Positions 32,833 to 41,157 of a DNA stretch of 64,000 bases are shown here, piece by piece. Source of the stretch: Halomonas maura (GTDB lineage: Bacteria > Pseudomonadota > Gammaproteobacteria > Pseudomonadales > Halomonadaceae). Where the stretch lies: the NCBI RefSeq assembly GCF_030409305.1, contig NZ_JAUFPQ010000018.1, forward strand, positions 237,410-301,409, written 5' to 3'. A program made the position numbers and the translations under genes. Numbering within the stretch: position 1 is the stretch's first letter; every line of letters starts with the position of its first letter. The notes beneath the pieces were generated by a model. That model made no database searches, had not been told where the DNA came from, and saw nothing but the letters and a program-made list of their open reading frames with translations.

Positions 32833-33909
32833 ATGACTGCCACATCGCTTCCCCGCCTGGCGGCATTGGCCGCGCTGCCGCTGGCCATCGCCAGCACCCA
32901 GGTGCAGGCCCAGTCCTACGAGATGGCCATCGCCACCCTGATCCCCGAGAACCTGACCAACAACAGCATCTATCCCGCCCTGGTGCACTTCAAGGAGCAG
33001 GTGGAGTCCCGCACCGAGGGCGACCTCGCCGTGACCATCTTCGGCGGCGGCCAGATGGGCTCCGAGGTGGAAACCGGCTCCCAGGTGCAGGCCGGCGGTC
33101 GGGCGCTGCAGTCGAGCATCCTGACCTCCGGGGCCATGTCGTCCTTCTACTCGGACTACCAGGTCGTCACCGCGCCCTTCCTGTTCGACAACTGGCGCCA
33201 GGCCTGGGCCTTCTTCGACGGCGAGTGGTTCGCGGACTTCATGTCCGGCACCGTCGAGGCCGCCGACATGCGCTACCTGGGCACCTTCGACGACGGCGGC
33301 GGCTTCGTGGCCTTCACCAACAACGAGCGCCCGATCAAGACCGTCGATGACCTCGAGGGCCTGAACATCCGCACCGAGGAGAACCCGGCCCACGTGGCCA
33401 CCATGAAGGCCCTGGGGGCCTCGGCCACGCCGCTGCCCTGGGGCGAGCTGATCACCGCCCTGGAGACCGGCCTCGCCGATGGCCAGTTCAACGCCCCGGT
33501 GATCAACACCACCTACGGCCTCGACGAGGTGACCGACTACACCACCCTGACCGGGCACGTCTACAACAGCGCCTCCTGGATGGTGAGCGAGGCCTGGTAC
33601 CAGGAACTGCCCGAGGACTACCAGCGGATCGTCACCACGGCGGCCCGCGAGGCGGTGCAACTGAGTCACGGCGCCTCGGCGATGCTGGCCACCGCCAGCT
33701 GGCAGAAGTCCTGCGAGCTGTTCGAGGAGTGCTACATCATGCCGACCGACGAGCGCCAGCGCATGGCCGAGATCGCCCGGCCGGCCTGGAAGACCTGGAT
33801 CGTCGAGGACTTCGGGGCCGACGCCCAGCTGGTCGAGGACCTGCTCGCCGAGGTGCAGTCGCTGCGCGAGACGCTGCCCCAGCAAACCTACCAGCGCTAC
33901 GGCCAGTGA
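32833..33909 (+). CDS. TRAP transporter substrate-binding protein (DctP family)
   Basis: A 358-residue periplasmic solute-binding protein with a Sec signal peptide (cleavage after QVQA, near residue 27). The family-typical substrate-carboxylate arginine lies in LNIRTEENPAHVATMKALG, and the PLPWGELITALETGLADGQ hinge segment is present. It captures a carboxylate-bearing solute for the DctQM permease encoded immediately downstream. It heads an operon of hydrolase and amine-processing genes, so the ligand is probably an N-acylated amino acid or related compound. The ATG at 32833 was chosen because the signal peptide begins there; the upstream in-frame extension is leader hairpin sequence. Confidence 0.88.
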   Translation: MTATSLPRLAALAALPLAIASTQVQAQSYEMAIATLIPENLTNNSIYPALVHFKEQVESRTEGDLAVTIFGGGQMGSEVETGSQVQAGGRALQSSILTSGAMSSFYSDYQVVTAPFLFDNWRQAWAFFDGEWFADFMSGTVEAADMRYLGTFDDGGGFVAFTNNERPIKTVDDLEGLNIRTEENPAHVATMKALGASATPLPWGELITALETGLADGQFNAPVINTTYGLDEVTDYTTLTGHVYNSASWMVSEAWYQELPEDYQRIVTTAAREAVQLSHGASAMLATASWQKSCELFEECYIMPTDERQRMAEIARPAWKTWIVEDFGADAQLVEDLLAEVQSLRETLPQQTYQRYGQ

Positions 33910-34001
33910 GCCCGCGCTCCGTCCCGGTGGCCGGGGCCGCCCGTGGGCGGCTCCGGCGCCGCGCCTCACCGTTCGCCTGACGCCTTGCCCGGATACCGCC
34001 C

Positions 34002-34547
34002 ATGCGCCTACTGACTCCGGCCCGCCGCCTCAGTGATGTCGTCAACCAGGTCGCCATCGTGTTCTGCGTGGCCTGCATCCTCGGCATGCTGGCGATCTCC
34101 TTCACGGGCTTTCTCTACACCCTGTTCACCGGCGATGCGCTGAGCTGGACCTACTCCCTGGCCCGGCTCTTCCTGCCGTGGATCGGGCTGCTGTCCTCCA
34201 CCATCGCCCTGCATTCCGGCGAGCACGTGGCCATGACCCTGCTGGTGCGGCTGCTGCCCGAGTCCCTGGTCAAGCTGTGCGCCGGCCTCACCCTGGTGGT
34301 CATGGCCGGCTTCGCCCTGCTGATCATCTGGTACGGCTGGGACTTCTTCCAGAACGCCACCCAGGTCTACATGGTGTCCGACAACATCCAGATCTCGCGC
34401 AAGTGGACGGCGGCCGCCGTGCCCCTCTCCGGCGTGATCTTCCTGCTGCACCTGGTCCACGGCTTCAGCCTGCTGGAGCACTTCACCGACGAGTCGGCGT
34501 TGATCGAGGAGGTGCTGGGCAGCCACGAGGAGGAATCCCGCTCATGA
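34002..34547 (+). CDS. TRAP transporter small permease (DctQ family)
   Basis: A 181-residue, four-helix membrane protein of the DctQ type. Hydrophobic segments lie near residues 15-38, 48-66, 88-112 and 135-158, with the motif FLPWIGLLSSTIALHSGEHVAM between helices two and three. It forms the membrane complex with the large permease that follows; the stop overlaps the large-permease ATG by 4 bp. The C-terminal ~25 residues are acidic and cytoplasmic. The family length of 150-190 residues is matched. Confidence 0.85.
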   Translation: MRLLTPARRLSDVVNQVAIVFCVACILGMLAISFTGFLYTLFTGDALSWTYSLARLFLPWIGLLSSTIALHSGEHVAMTLLVRLLPESLVKLCAGLTLVVMAGFALLIIWYGWDFFQNATQVYMVSDNIQISRKWTAAAVPLSGVIFLLHLVHGFSLLEHFTDESALIEEVLGSHEEESRS

Positions 34548-35821
34548 CCCCCGCCATCGTCGCCTTCGTCGTCGTGTTGCTGATCGGGGCCCCCGTGGCC
34601 GTGGTCATGGCCATCTCCGGGGTCGCCGGCGTCTACTCGCTGGGCGGCGAGCGCCTGGTCGGCATCATCGCCGACCGCATGTTCTCCGGGGTCTCCGGCT
34701 ACATGCTGATCGCCGTGCCGTACTTCATCTTCACCGCCGAGCTGATGAACCAGGGCGGCCTGACCCAGAAGCTCATCGCCTTCAACAATGCGCTGTTCGG
34801 GCGCATCCGCGGGGCCCTGTCCCACGTCAACGTGACGGTGTCGCTGTTCTTCGCCGGGCTGACCGGCGCGGCCATCACCGACACCGTGGCGATCGGCAAG
34901 ATCATGATCCCCGAGATGAAGAAGCAGGGCTACGATGCCGAGTACGCGGCGGCCATCACCGCCTGCTCGTCGATCATCGGGCCGATCATCCCGCCGAGCG
35001 TGGTGATGGTGGTCTACGCCACCCTGCTGCGCGACATCTCGGTGATCGACCTCTTCGCCGGGGGGATCCTCCCCGGGGTGCTGATGACCCTGGCGCTGCT
35101 GCTGACCAGCATCGTGCTGGCCTGGCTGCGCGGCTATCCCAAGCAGGGCGGCACGCCGATCCGCGTGGCGATCCTCGCCTTCCTCTCGGCGCTGCCGGCC
35201 ATGCTGGTCCCGCTGATCATCCTCGGCGGCATCCTCTCGGGGATGACCACCATCACCGAGGCCTCCGGCTTCGCCGCGGTCTATGCCATCTTCATCGGCA
35301 TGGTGTTCTACCGGAACCTGACGCCGCACCGGATCTGGCTGGCCCTGGTCACCACCGTGAAGTTCTCCGGCGTGGTGTTCTTCCTGCTGGCCACCTCGGC
35401 GGTGCTGGGCTGGTTCGTGACGCGCTCGGGGATCGCCCGGGAGGCGGCCGAGATGATCACCACGATCAGCGACGTGCCCTTCATCCAGATCATGCTGGTG
35501 TGCCTGCTGCTGATCGTGCTGGGGACCGTGATGGACGTGCTGCCCGCGCTGGTGGTGATCGGGCCGGTGGTGGTCCCGGCCATGGTCTCCCTGGGCTTCG
35601 ACCCGCTGCACTTCGCCATCGTGATGATCGTGACCCTGAACATCGCCAACGTGACGCCGCCGGTGGGCATGACGCTGATGACGGCGGCGCGCATCGCCGA
35701 GGTGCCCTACGAGCGGGCCATCGTCGCCTCGCTGCCGTTCTACTGCGCCTTCATCGCGGTGGTGGTGATGCTGGCGGCGTTCCCCACGCTCTCCACCTGG
35801 ATCCCCTCGCTGCTCGACTGA
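34544..35821 (+). CDS. TRAP transporter large permease (DctM family)
   Basis: A 425-residue membrane subunit that carries out Na+- or H+-coupled transport with the DctP and DctQ partners. There are about 12 hydrophobic segments. LFFAGLTGAAITDTVAIGKIMIPEMKKQGYD, ACSSIIGPIIPPSVVMVVYA and NIANVTPPVGMTLMTAARIA are hallmark DctM motifs. Length and start (ATGA overlap with the small permease) are normal. It operates with the amine/amide-processing enzymes encoded downstream. Confidence 0.9.
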   Translation: MTPAIVAFVVVLLIGAPVAVVMAISGVAGVYSLGGERLVGIIADRMFSGVSGYMLIAVPYFIFTAELMNQGGLTQKLIAFNNALFGRIRGALSHVNVTVSLFFAGLTGAAITDTVAIGKIMIPEMKKQGYDAEYAAAITACSSIIGPIIPPSVVMVVYATLLRDISVIDLFAGGILPGVLMTLALLLTSIVLAWLRGYPKQGGTPIRVAILAFLSALPAMLVPLIILGGILSGMTTITEASGFAAVYAIFIGMVFYRNLTPHRIWLALVTTVKFSGVVFFLLATSAVLGWFVTRSGIAREAAEMITTISDVPFIQIMLVCLLLIVLGTVMDVLPALVVIGPVVVPAMVSLGFDPLHFAIVMIVTLNIANVTPPVGMTLMTAARIAEVPYERAIVASLPFYCAFIAVVVMLAAFPTLSTWIPSLLD

Positions 35822-35846
35822 GGGTCCGCTGCAAGGATGACGCCGC

Positions 35847-36881
35847 ATGAAACTCTTCTACCACCCCGACCAGGAACGCCACGCTCCGCCGACCTTCCTG
35901 CTGCGCGGCCGGCCGGCGCCGTCCCCGGAGGGACCGGTGCGCGCCGAACTGCTGACCCAGGGGCTCGCCGAGGCGGGACTCTCGCTGACCCCGCCCGGGG
36001 ACTCCGACGGCGACGGCCTGCGCGAGCGGCTGGGGCGCATCCATACCCCTCGCTATCTGGCCTTCCTGGAGACCATCCATGCCCGCTGGATGGCGCTGCC
36101 GGAGGCCGCCGAGATCGTCGCCCCCAACGTCCATCCCTGCGGCGGGGGCCACCACTATCCCCGCCACCCGGTGGGCCAGGCCGGCTGGCACCTCCACGAC
36201 ATGGCCTGCCCGATCACCGCGGACAGCTTCGCCGGGATCCTGGCCAGTGCCGCCACCGCCCAGGCCGCCGCCGAGGCGGTGGCCGGTGGCGAGCACAGCG
36301 CCTATGCCCTGTGCCGGCCCCCCGGCCACCATGCGGGGCCGGACCGCGCCGGCGGCTTCTGCTATCTCAATAACGCGGCGCTGGCCGCCACGGTGCTGCG
36401 CGAGAGCTTTCCCCGGGTGGCGATCATCGACGTGGACCTGCACCACGGCAACGGCACCCAGGACATCTTCTACCAGAGCGGCGACGTCTGGACCGGCTCG
36501 CTGCATGCCGACCCCGGCGACTTCTACCCGTTCTTCTGGGGCGGGGCCGACGAGACCGGGGAGGGCGCTGGCGCGGGGGCCAATGTCAACCTGCCGCTGC
36601 CGCTGGGCAGCGACGGAGTGGCCTTCCTGTCCGCCCTCGAGACCCTGCTCGAGCGGCTGCGGGCCTTCGCCCCCCAGGCGGTGGTGGTGGCCCTCGGCCT
36701 GGATGCCCACAAGGACGACCCGCTGGCCGGCCTGTCCCTGGAGACCGCCGACTTCGCCGCCGTGGGACGGCTGCTGGACGCCTTGGATCTGCCCACGGTA
36801 CTGGTCCAGGAAGGCGGCTATCCCACCGAGCATCTGAGCCACAACCTGGCCGCCTTCATGGCGGGCTTCACCGGTGCCTGA
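35847..36881 (+). CDS. Acetylpolyamine amidohydrolase-like HDAC-superfamily deacetylase
   Basis: A 344-residue zinc amidohydrolase most like bacterial acetylpolyamine amidohydrolases (APAH). It has the APAH-type N-terminus (MKLFYHPDQERH), CRPPGHHAGPDRAGGFCYLNNA (catalytic His pair), the zinc ligands in IIDVDLHHGNGTQDIFY and the third ligand Asp in LGLDAHKDDP, plus EGGY near the C-terminus. The enzyme should remove acetyl or acyl groups from an N-acylated amine. It is the first enzyme gene after the TRAP transporter, implying that the imported solute is N-acylated. The exact substrate is not established. Confidence 0.85.
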   Translation: MKLFYHPDQERHAPPTFLLRGRPAPSPEGPVRAELLTQGLAEAGLSLTPPGDSDGDGLRERLGRIHTPRYLAFLETIHARWMALPEAAEIVAPNVHPCGGGHHYPRHPVGQAGWHLHDMACPITADSFAGILASAATAQAAAEAVAGGEHSAYALCRPPGHHAGPDRAGGFCYLNNAALAATVLRESFPRVAIIDVDLHHGNGTQDIFYQSGDVWTGSLHADPGDFYPFFWGGADETGEGAGAGANVNLPLPLGSDGVAFLSALETLLERLRAFAPQAVVVALGLDAHKDDPLAGLSLETADFAAVGRLLDALDLPTVLVQEGGYPTEHLSHNLAAFMAGFTGA

Positions 36882-36908
36882 GCGCGCCCGACCGAGAGGG
36901 ATCACCCC

Positions 36909-37265
36909 ATGAGCCTGACCCATCACGACAGCAACGCCCGCATGAGCCAGATCGCCGTCCTCAACGGCACCGTCTACCTGGCCGGCCAGGTGCCCAGCGA
37001 CGCCAGCGCCGGCATGCGCGGCCAGACCGAGCAGGTGCTGGCGCGCATCGACGAATTGCTGGCCAGGGCCGGGACCTCCAAGGAGCACCTGATCGCCGCG
37101 CAGGTCTGGGTGACCAGCATGGGCGAGTTCGCCGAGATGAACGCCGCCTGGGATGCCTGGGTGGTGCCCGGCCGCCCGCCGGTGCGCGCCGCCGTCGAGG
37201 CTCGGCTGGCCAAGCCCGAGTGGAAGGTCGAGATCATGGTCGTGGCCGCGCTGCCGGAGGCCTGA
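36909..37265 (+). CDS. RidA-family protein
   Basis: A 118-residue YjgF/RidA-type enamine/imine deaminase. LNGTVYLAGQVPSD is the family N-terminal signature, and the catalytic-type arginine is in RPPVRAAVEARL. Such proteins hydrolyse reactive enamines and imines released by PLP or FAD enzymes, sparing other PLP enzymes from damage. Placed between amidohydrolase and ketimine-reductase-like genes, it probably clears an imine intermediate of the same pathway. It ends 1 bp before the next start. Confidence 0.88.
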   Translation: MSLTHHDSNARMSQIAVLNGTVYLAGQVPSDASAGMRGQTEQVLARIDELLARAGTSKEHLIAAQVWVTSMGEFAEMNAAWDAWVVPGRPPVRAAVEARLAKPEWKVEIMVVAALPEA

Positions 37266-37266
37266 G

Positions 37267-38208
37267 ATGCGTATCATCGACGCCGGGCAGGTGGCGGCGG
37301 CACTCGACTGGCAGGCGCTCGTCGAGCGGCTGGCCACCACCTTCCGCGAGGGGGTGGAGTCACCGCCCCGTCACCACCACGCCATGCATCGCCCCGACGG
37401 CGAGGCCACCCTGCTGCTGATGCCGGCCTGGGAGCGCGACGGCTACATCGGGGTGAAGATGGTCAACGTCTTTCCCCAGAACGCCGCCCACGGCCTGCCG
37501 GCGATCGCCGGGGTCTACCTGCTCAGCGAGGGCGACCATGGCCGGCCGCTGGCCTGCCTCGACGGCAGCGAGCTGACCCGGCGGCGCACCGCCGCGGCCT
37601 CGGCCCTGGCGGCCCGGGAGCTCGCCCGGGCGGATGCCGAGACCCTGCTGGTGGTGGGCACCGGCAAGCTGGCGCCCATGGTCATCGAGGCCCATGCCGC
37701 GGTGCGGCCCATCCGCCGCGTGCGGATCTGGGGCCGGCACCCCGAGAAGGCCGAGCGGCTGGCCGCGGACTATGCGGATCGCTTCGACACGGCGGCGGTG
37801 ACCGACCTGGCGGCGGCAACGCCCGACGCCGACCTGATCAGCTGCGTGACCCTGTCCAGCGAGCCGCTGATCCGCGGCGACTGGCTGGCGCCGGGCACCC
37901 ACCTCGACCTGATCGGCGCCTTCCGGCCGAGCATGCGCGAGACCGACGCCGAGTGCCTGCGCCGCGGCGAGGTGTTCGTCGATACCTATGCCGGGGCCAG
38001 GGGGGAGGCCGGCGACATCCTCCAGGCCATCGACGAGGGCGGCTTCGCCTTCGACGACATCCGCGGCGAGCTGGCCGAGCTGTTGCAGGGACAGCAACCC
38101 GGCCGCAGCGGCGAGGACGCCATCACGGTGTTCAAGTCGGTGGGCGCCTCGCTGGAGGACCTGGCGGCGGCGATCGAGGTGTGGGAGCGCCAGGAGGCAG
38201 GCGAATGA
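37267..38208 (+). CDS. Ornithine cyclodeaminase / mu-crystallin family protein
   Basis: A 313-residue NAD(P)-binding enzyme of the OCD/CRYM family. The family includes ornithine cyclodeaminase, ketimine reductases and ectoine-pathway EutC. The nucleotide loop is LVVGTGKLAPMVIEAH and the family motif LIGAFRPSMRETD is present. The typical active-site segment GYIGVKMVNVFPQN is seen. Next to RidA and an aminotransferase-like gene, a ketimine (cyclic imine) reductase role is at least as likely as ornithine deamination. It overlaps the next gene by 4 bp. Confidence 0.83.
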   Translation: MRIIDAGQVAAALDWQALVERLATTFREGVESPPRHHHAMHRPDGEATLLLMPAWERDGYIGVKMVNVFPQNAAHGLPAIAGVYLLSEGDHGRPLACLDGSELTRRRTAAASALAARELARADAETLLVVGTGKLAPMVIEAHAAVRPIRRVRIWGRHPEKAERLAADYADRFDTAAVTDLAAATPDADLISCVTLSSEPLIRGDWLAPGTHLDLIGAFRPSMRETDAECLRRGEVFVDTYAGARGEAGDILQAIDEGGFAFDDIRGELAELLQGQQPGRSGEDAITVFKSVGASLEDLAAAIEVWERQEAGE

Positions 38209-39416
38209 GTATCGCGTCGCCGGCCACCGGAGTGCCGGCCACCGGAGTGCCGGCCACCGGAGTGCCGGCCACCGGAATGCCGGCCACCGGAATGCCGGCC
38301 ACCGGGTTCTTCTGGCACGAGCGCTGCTTCTGGCACGACCCCGGCGCCATCGGCGTGTTCGCCTCGCCGGGGGCGTTCCGCCAGCCCCAGCCCGCCTCGG
38401 AGAGTGCCGAGAGCAAGCGGCGGCTGAAGAACCTGCTCGAGGTCTCCGGGCTCATCGACGAGCTCGCCGTGCGCAAGGCGCCCCCGGCCGAGGATGCCGA
38501 CCTGGCGCGCTTCCATACCGCGCGCTACCTCGAGGCCCTCGCCGTCGGAGACCGCGCCCACGGCGGCGACGCGGGTGACTGCGCCCCCTTCCAGCCGGGC
38601 AGCCTGGCCGCCGCCCGACAGTCGACCGGCCTGGCCATCGCCGCGGTGGAGGCGGTGGCCACCGGCGAGCTCGCCAATGCCTATGCCCTGTGCCGGCCGC
38701 CCGGCCACCATGCCGAGGCCGACCAGGGGCGCGGCTTCTGCCTGCTGGGCAATATCCCCGTGGCGGTGATGCGTGCCCGGGCGCTCGGCCAGGTGGGACG
38801 GGTGGCCATCCTCGACTGGGACGTCCACCACGGCAACGGCCAGCAGTCGGCCTTCTACGCCGATCCCGAGGTCTTCACCGTGTCGGTCCACCAGGCCGGC
38901 AACTATCCGCTGGACACCGGCACCTTCGCCGAGCAGGGCGAGGGGGCGGGGCAGGGCACCACCCTGAACCTGCCGCTGCCGCCGGGCTGCGGCCTCGGGG
39001 CCTATGCCCATGCCATGGCGACCCTGGTGCTGCCGGCCCTCGAGGCCTTCCGGCCGGAGATGATCGTCGTCGCCTGCGGCTATGATGCCTGCGCCAAGGA
39101 CCCGCTGGGCAAGATGCTGCTCAACAGCCGGGCCTTCGGCGACATGACCCGCCAGCTCATGGCACTGGCCGAGCGCGTCTGCGCAGGCCGGCTGGTGATG
39201 GTCCACGAGGGCGGCTATTCGGAAGGCTATGTGCCCTTCTGTGGCCATGCGGTGATCCAGGCCCTCGCCGGCAGCGAGACCGCCGTACCCGACCCGCAGA
39301 ACGACGAGATCGCCGCCTGGGGCTACCAGGCCCTGCAGCCCCACCAGCGTGCGCTGATCGACGACTGGCGCGAGCGCTGGTTCGACCACGCTTCCCCCGA
39401 CGAGAGATGCCCATGA
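38205..39416 (+). CDS. HDAC-superfamily deacetylase/amidohydrolase with N-terminal repeat
   Basis: A 403-residue class II HDAC-like amidohydrolase. The catalytic region shows CRPPGHHAEADQGRGFCLLGN, LDWDVHHGNGQQSAFY and CGYDACAKDPLG (zinc ligands Asp, His, Asp), and HEGGYSEGYVP. The first 34 residues contain tandem ATGVP/ATGMP units, encoded by a 15-bp DNA repeat, before conserved sequence starts at FFWHERCFWHDPGAIG. A second deacetylase in the same operon as an acetylpolyamine-amidohydrolase-like gene suggests two acyl groups or two substrates. The start ATG overlaps the upstream stop. A start downstream of the repeat is possible but has no obvious alternative start codon with RBS. Confidence 0.83.
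   Translation: MSIASPATGVPATGVPATGVPATGMPATGMPATGFFWHERCFWHDPGAIGVFASPGAFRQPQPASESAESKRRLKNLLEVSGLIDELAVRKAPPAEDADLARFHTARYLEALAVGDRAHGGDAGDCAPFQPGSLAAARQSTGLAIAAVEAVATGELANAYALCRPPGHHAEADQGRGFCLLGNIPVAVMRARALGQVGRVAILDWDVHHGNGQQSAFYADPEVFTVSVHQAGNYPLDTGTFAEQGEGAGQGTTLNLPLPPGCGLGAYAHAMATLVLPALEAFRPEMIVVACGYDACAKDPLGKMLLNSRAFGDMTRQLMALAERVCAGRLVMVHEGGYSEGYVPFCGHAVIQALAGSETAVPDPQNDEIAAWGYQALQPHQRALIDDWRERWFDHASPDERCP
38223..38306 (+). repeat. 15-bp in-frame minisatellite
   Basis: Five complete units of GCCACCGGAGTGCCG (the last two with AAT in place of AGT) and one partial unit encode ATGVP x3, ATGMP x2 and ATG. Copy number changes would keep the frame, so this is a length-variable linker rather than a phase switch. 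Confidence 0.9.
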
Positions 39417-40381
39417 CGCCCCTGTATGATCGTGACGGCTGGCTGTGGCAGGACGGCGACTGGCTGCCCTGGCGCGAGGCCAGGACCCACCTGCTGACCC
39501 ACACCCTGCACTATGGCATGGGCTGCTTCGAGGGGGTGCGGGCCTACCGGGGCCCGCACGGCCCCCAGCTGTTCCGGGTCGCCGAGCATACCCGGCGCCT
39601 GCTGGATAGTGCGCATGCCCTGGATATACCGTTATCTTACGACGCCGAGACGCTGATCACGGCCCAGCGCCAGTGCCTGACGCGAAACGGCCTGGACAAT
39701 GCCTACCTCAAGCCCACCGTCTACCTGGGCGCCGAGGGCCTCGGCCTGCGGGCCAGGGGGCTGACCAGCCACGTGATGATCGCCGCCTGGGACCTGGGCG
39801 ACTATATCTCGCCCGAGGCGGCGGCGATCGGCCTGCGGGCGCTGACCTCGTCCTGGGCGCGGCACCACGTCAATATCAGCCTGTGCCGGGCCAAGACCAA
39901 CGGCCACTACGTGAACGCCATGCTGGCGCTGAACACCGCGGTGAAGGCGGGCTTCGACGAGGCGCTGATGCTCGACCCGGAAGGCTATGTGGCCGAGGCC
40001 TCGGCGGCCAATGTCTTCCTGCTGCGCGACGGGGTCCTGCACACGCCGGAGATCACCTCCTGCCTGCAGGGCATCACCCGGGACAGCGTCATTCGCCTGG
40101 CCCGGGAGGTCATGGGCATCGAGGTGCAGGAGCGGCGCATCACCCGGGACGAGCTGTACATCGCCGACGAGGCCTTCGTCACCGGCACCGCGGCCGAGAT
40201 CCTGCCCCTTCGCGAGCTGGACGGACGCCATATCGGCGCCCGGGCGGGGACGCCGCCCCCGGACCGGCCGATCGCCGGGGACTCGGTGACGGCACGCCTG
40301 CAGGGCCTCTATCGGCGGGTGACCCGCGGCGAGCTGGGCGACGACCTGGCGGCCTTCGGTGACTGGCTGACTCCGGCGTGA
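39413..40381 (+). CDS. Branched-chain-aminotransferase-like class IV aminotransferase
   Basis: A 322-residue PLP fold-type IV aminotransferase of the IlvE group. HTLHYGMGCFEGVRAYRG and the PLP lysine in CRAKTNGHYVNAMLALN are present, and EASAANVFLLRDG with QGITRDSVIRLARE completes the signature. ATG 39413 overlaps the upstream stop by 4 bp (ATGA); ATG 39407, also in frame, is an alternative. As the last gene of the operon it may transaminate the deacylated product, with RidA handling the resulting imine. A housekeeping IlvE role cannot be excluded. Confidence 0.83.
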   Translation: MTPLYDRDGWLWQDGDWLPWREARTHLLTHTLHYGMGCFEGVRAYRGPHGPQLFRVAEHTRRLLDSAHALDIPLSYDAETLITAQRQCLTRNGLDNAYLKPTVYLGAEGLGLRARGLTSHVMIAAWDLGDYISPEAAAIGLRALTSSWARHHVNISLCRAKTNGHYVNAMLALNTAVKAGFDEALMLDPEGYVAEASAANVFLLRDGVLHTPEITSCLQGITRDSVIRLAREVMGIEVQERRITRDELYIADEAFVTGTAAEILPLRELDGRHIGARAGTPPPDRPIAGDSVTARLQGLYRRVTRGELGDDLAAFGDWLTPA

Positions 40382-40405
40382 CGACCCGCCGGGGCGCTGT
40401 CCGGA

Positions 40406-40885
40406 CTAGTGCTTGCGGGCGACCAGCCAGTGGGTGACCCCCAGTGCCAGGACCACGGCGGCGATGGCGAAGACGTACTCGGCCGAGACGGTCTCGATGT
40501 CCAGGACGATGACTTTCCGGGCGATAGCCATCAGCGCGGTGGCGATCACCAGCTGGATCGGCAGCACATCGGTGCCGAGGTAGAGACGGATGTTGATGAA
40601 GATCTCGATGGCGATCAGCACCACCATGAAGGCCCCGAACAGGCGGAAGATATCGCCGACTTCCAGCAGCAGGAACGGCGGCGAGATGAGCTGCTGGTAG
40701 AGCACGTAGATGACGTCGAAGATCCCCCAGAGGATCACGAAGACCATCAGCACGGCCAGTACCTTGACGCCGACGCGAATGATGCGGTGCAGGACGCCGA
40801 TCAGCGGGTCCTCGTGTTCCTTGGGGAGTTCGTCGTGGAACAGTTGCAGGCGTTTCGGCTTGGGTGCCTCGGTCTCCGGGGGCAT
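40406..40885 (-). CDS. PsiE-family membrane protein
   Basis: A 159-residue protein with four hydrophobic segments (VGVKVLAVLMVFVILWGIFDV, the FRLFGAFMVVLIAIEIFI region, IQLVIATALMAI and YVFAIAAVVLALGVTHW), resembling phosphate-starvation-inducible PsiE and its YqhA-like relatives. LYLGTDVLPIQLVIATALMAIARKVIVLD is the family's most conserved stretch. ATG 40885 follows AGGAGAG. It stands alone. Function of the family is unknown; no phosphate box is evident. Confidence 0.82.
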   Translation of the reverse strand: MPPETEAPKPKRLQLFHDELPKEHEDPLIGVLHRIIRVGVKVLAVLMVFVILWGIFDVIYVLYQQLISPPFLLLEVGDIFRLFGAFMVVLIAIEIFINIRLYLGTDVLPIQLVIATALMAIARKVIVLDIETVSAEYVFAIAAVVLALGVTHWLVARKH

Positions 40886-41157
40886 GTCGTCTCTCCTGGT
40901 CGCCTCGAGGATCACTTTGCCACCCTCGGCCGTGCCCGCCAAGAAAAACGCCACGACGCGGGACGCCGTGGCGATATCTCCATCCTCCCTGGGCATCGTC
41001 CCGATGCCGCGATAGGCCTCCCTGGGGGGCGTCCTGCCCCCGTGCGTCCCTGGCAATGCGAGTGGCAGTGTCCGTTGCCGGCCCCGTCCTGGGCAGGCCC
41101 AGTATCGGCGGGGCGGATGACGGTGGCGTGACCGGGAGATGACGCTTCGGTGGCGGC

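Noticed and set aside
34367..35848. 493-codon minus-strand frame rich in His, Asp and Gln
   Set aside because: Antisense to the TRAP large permease. Its biased composition is the complement of hydrophobic codons.
38220..38310. Possible CRISPR-like repeat array
   Set aside because: The repeats are contiguous 15-bp units without spacers and lie in frame within a coding sequence, so this is a minisatellite.
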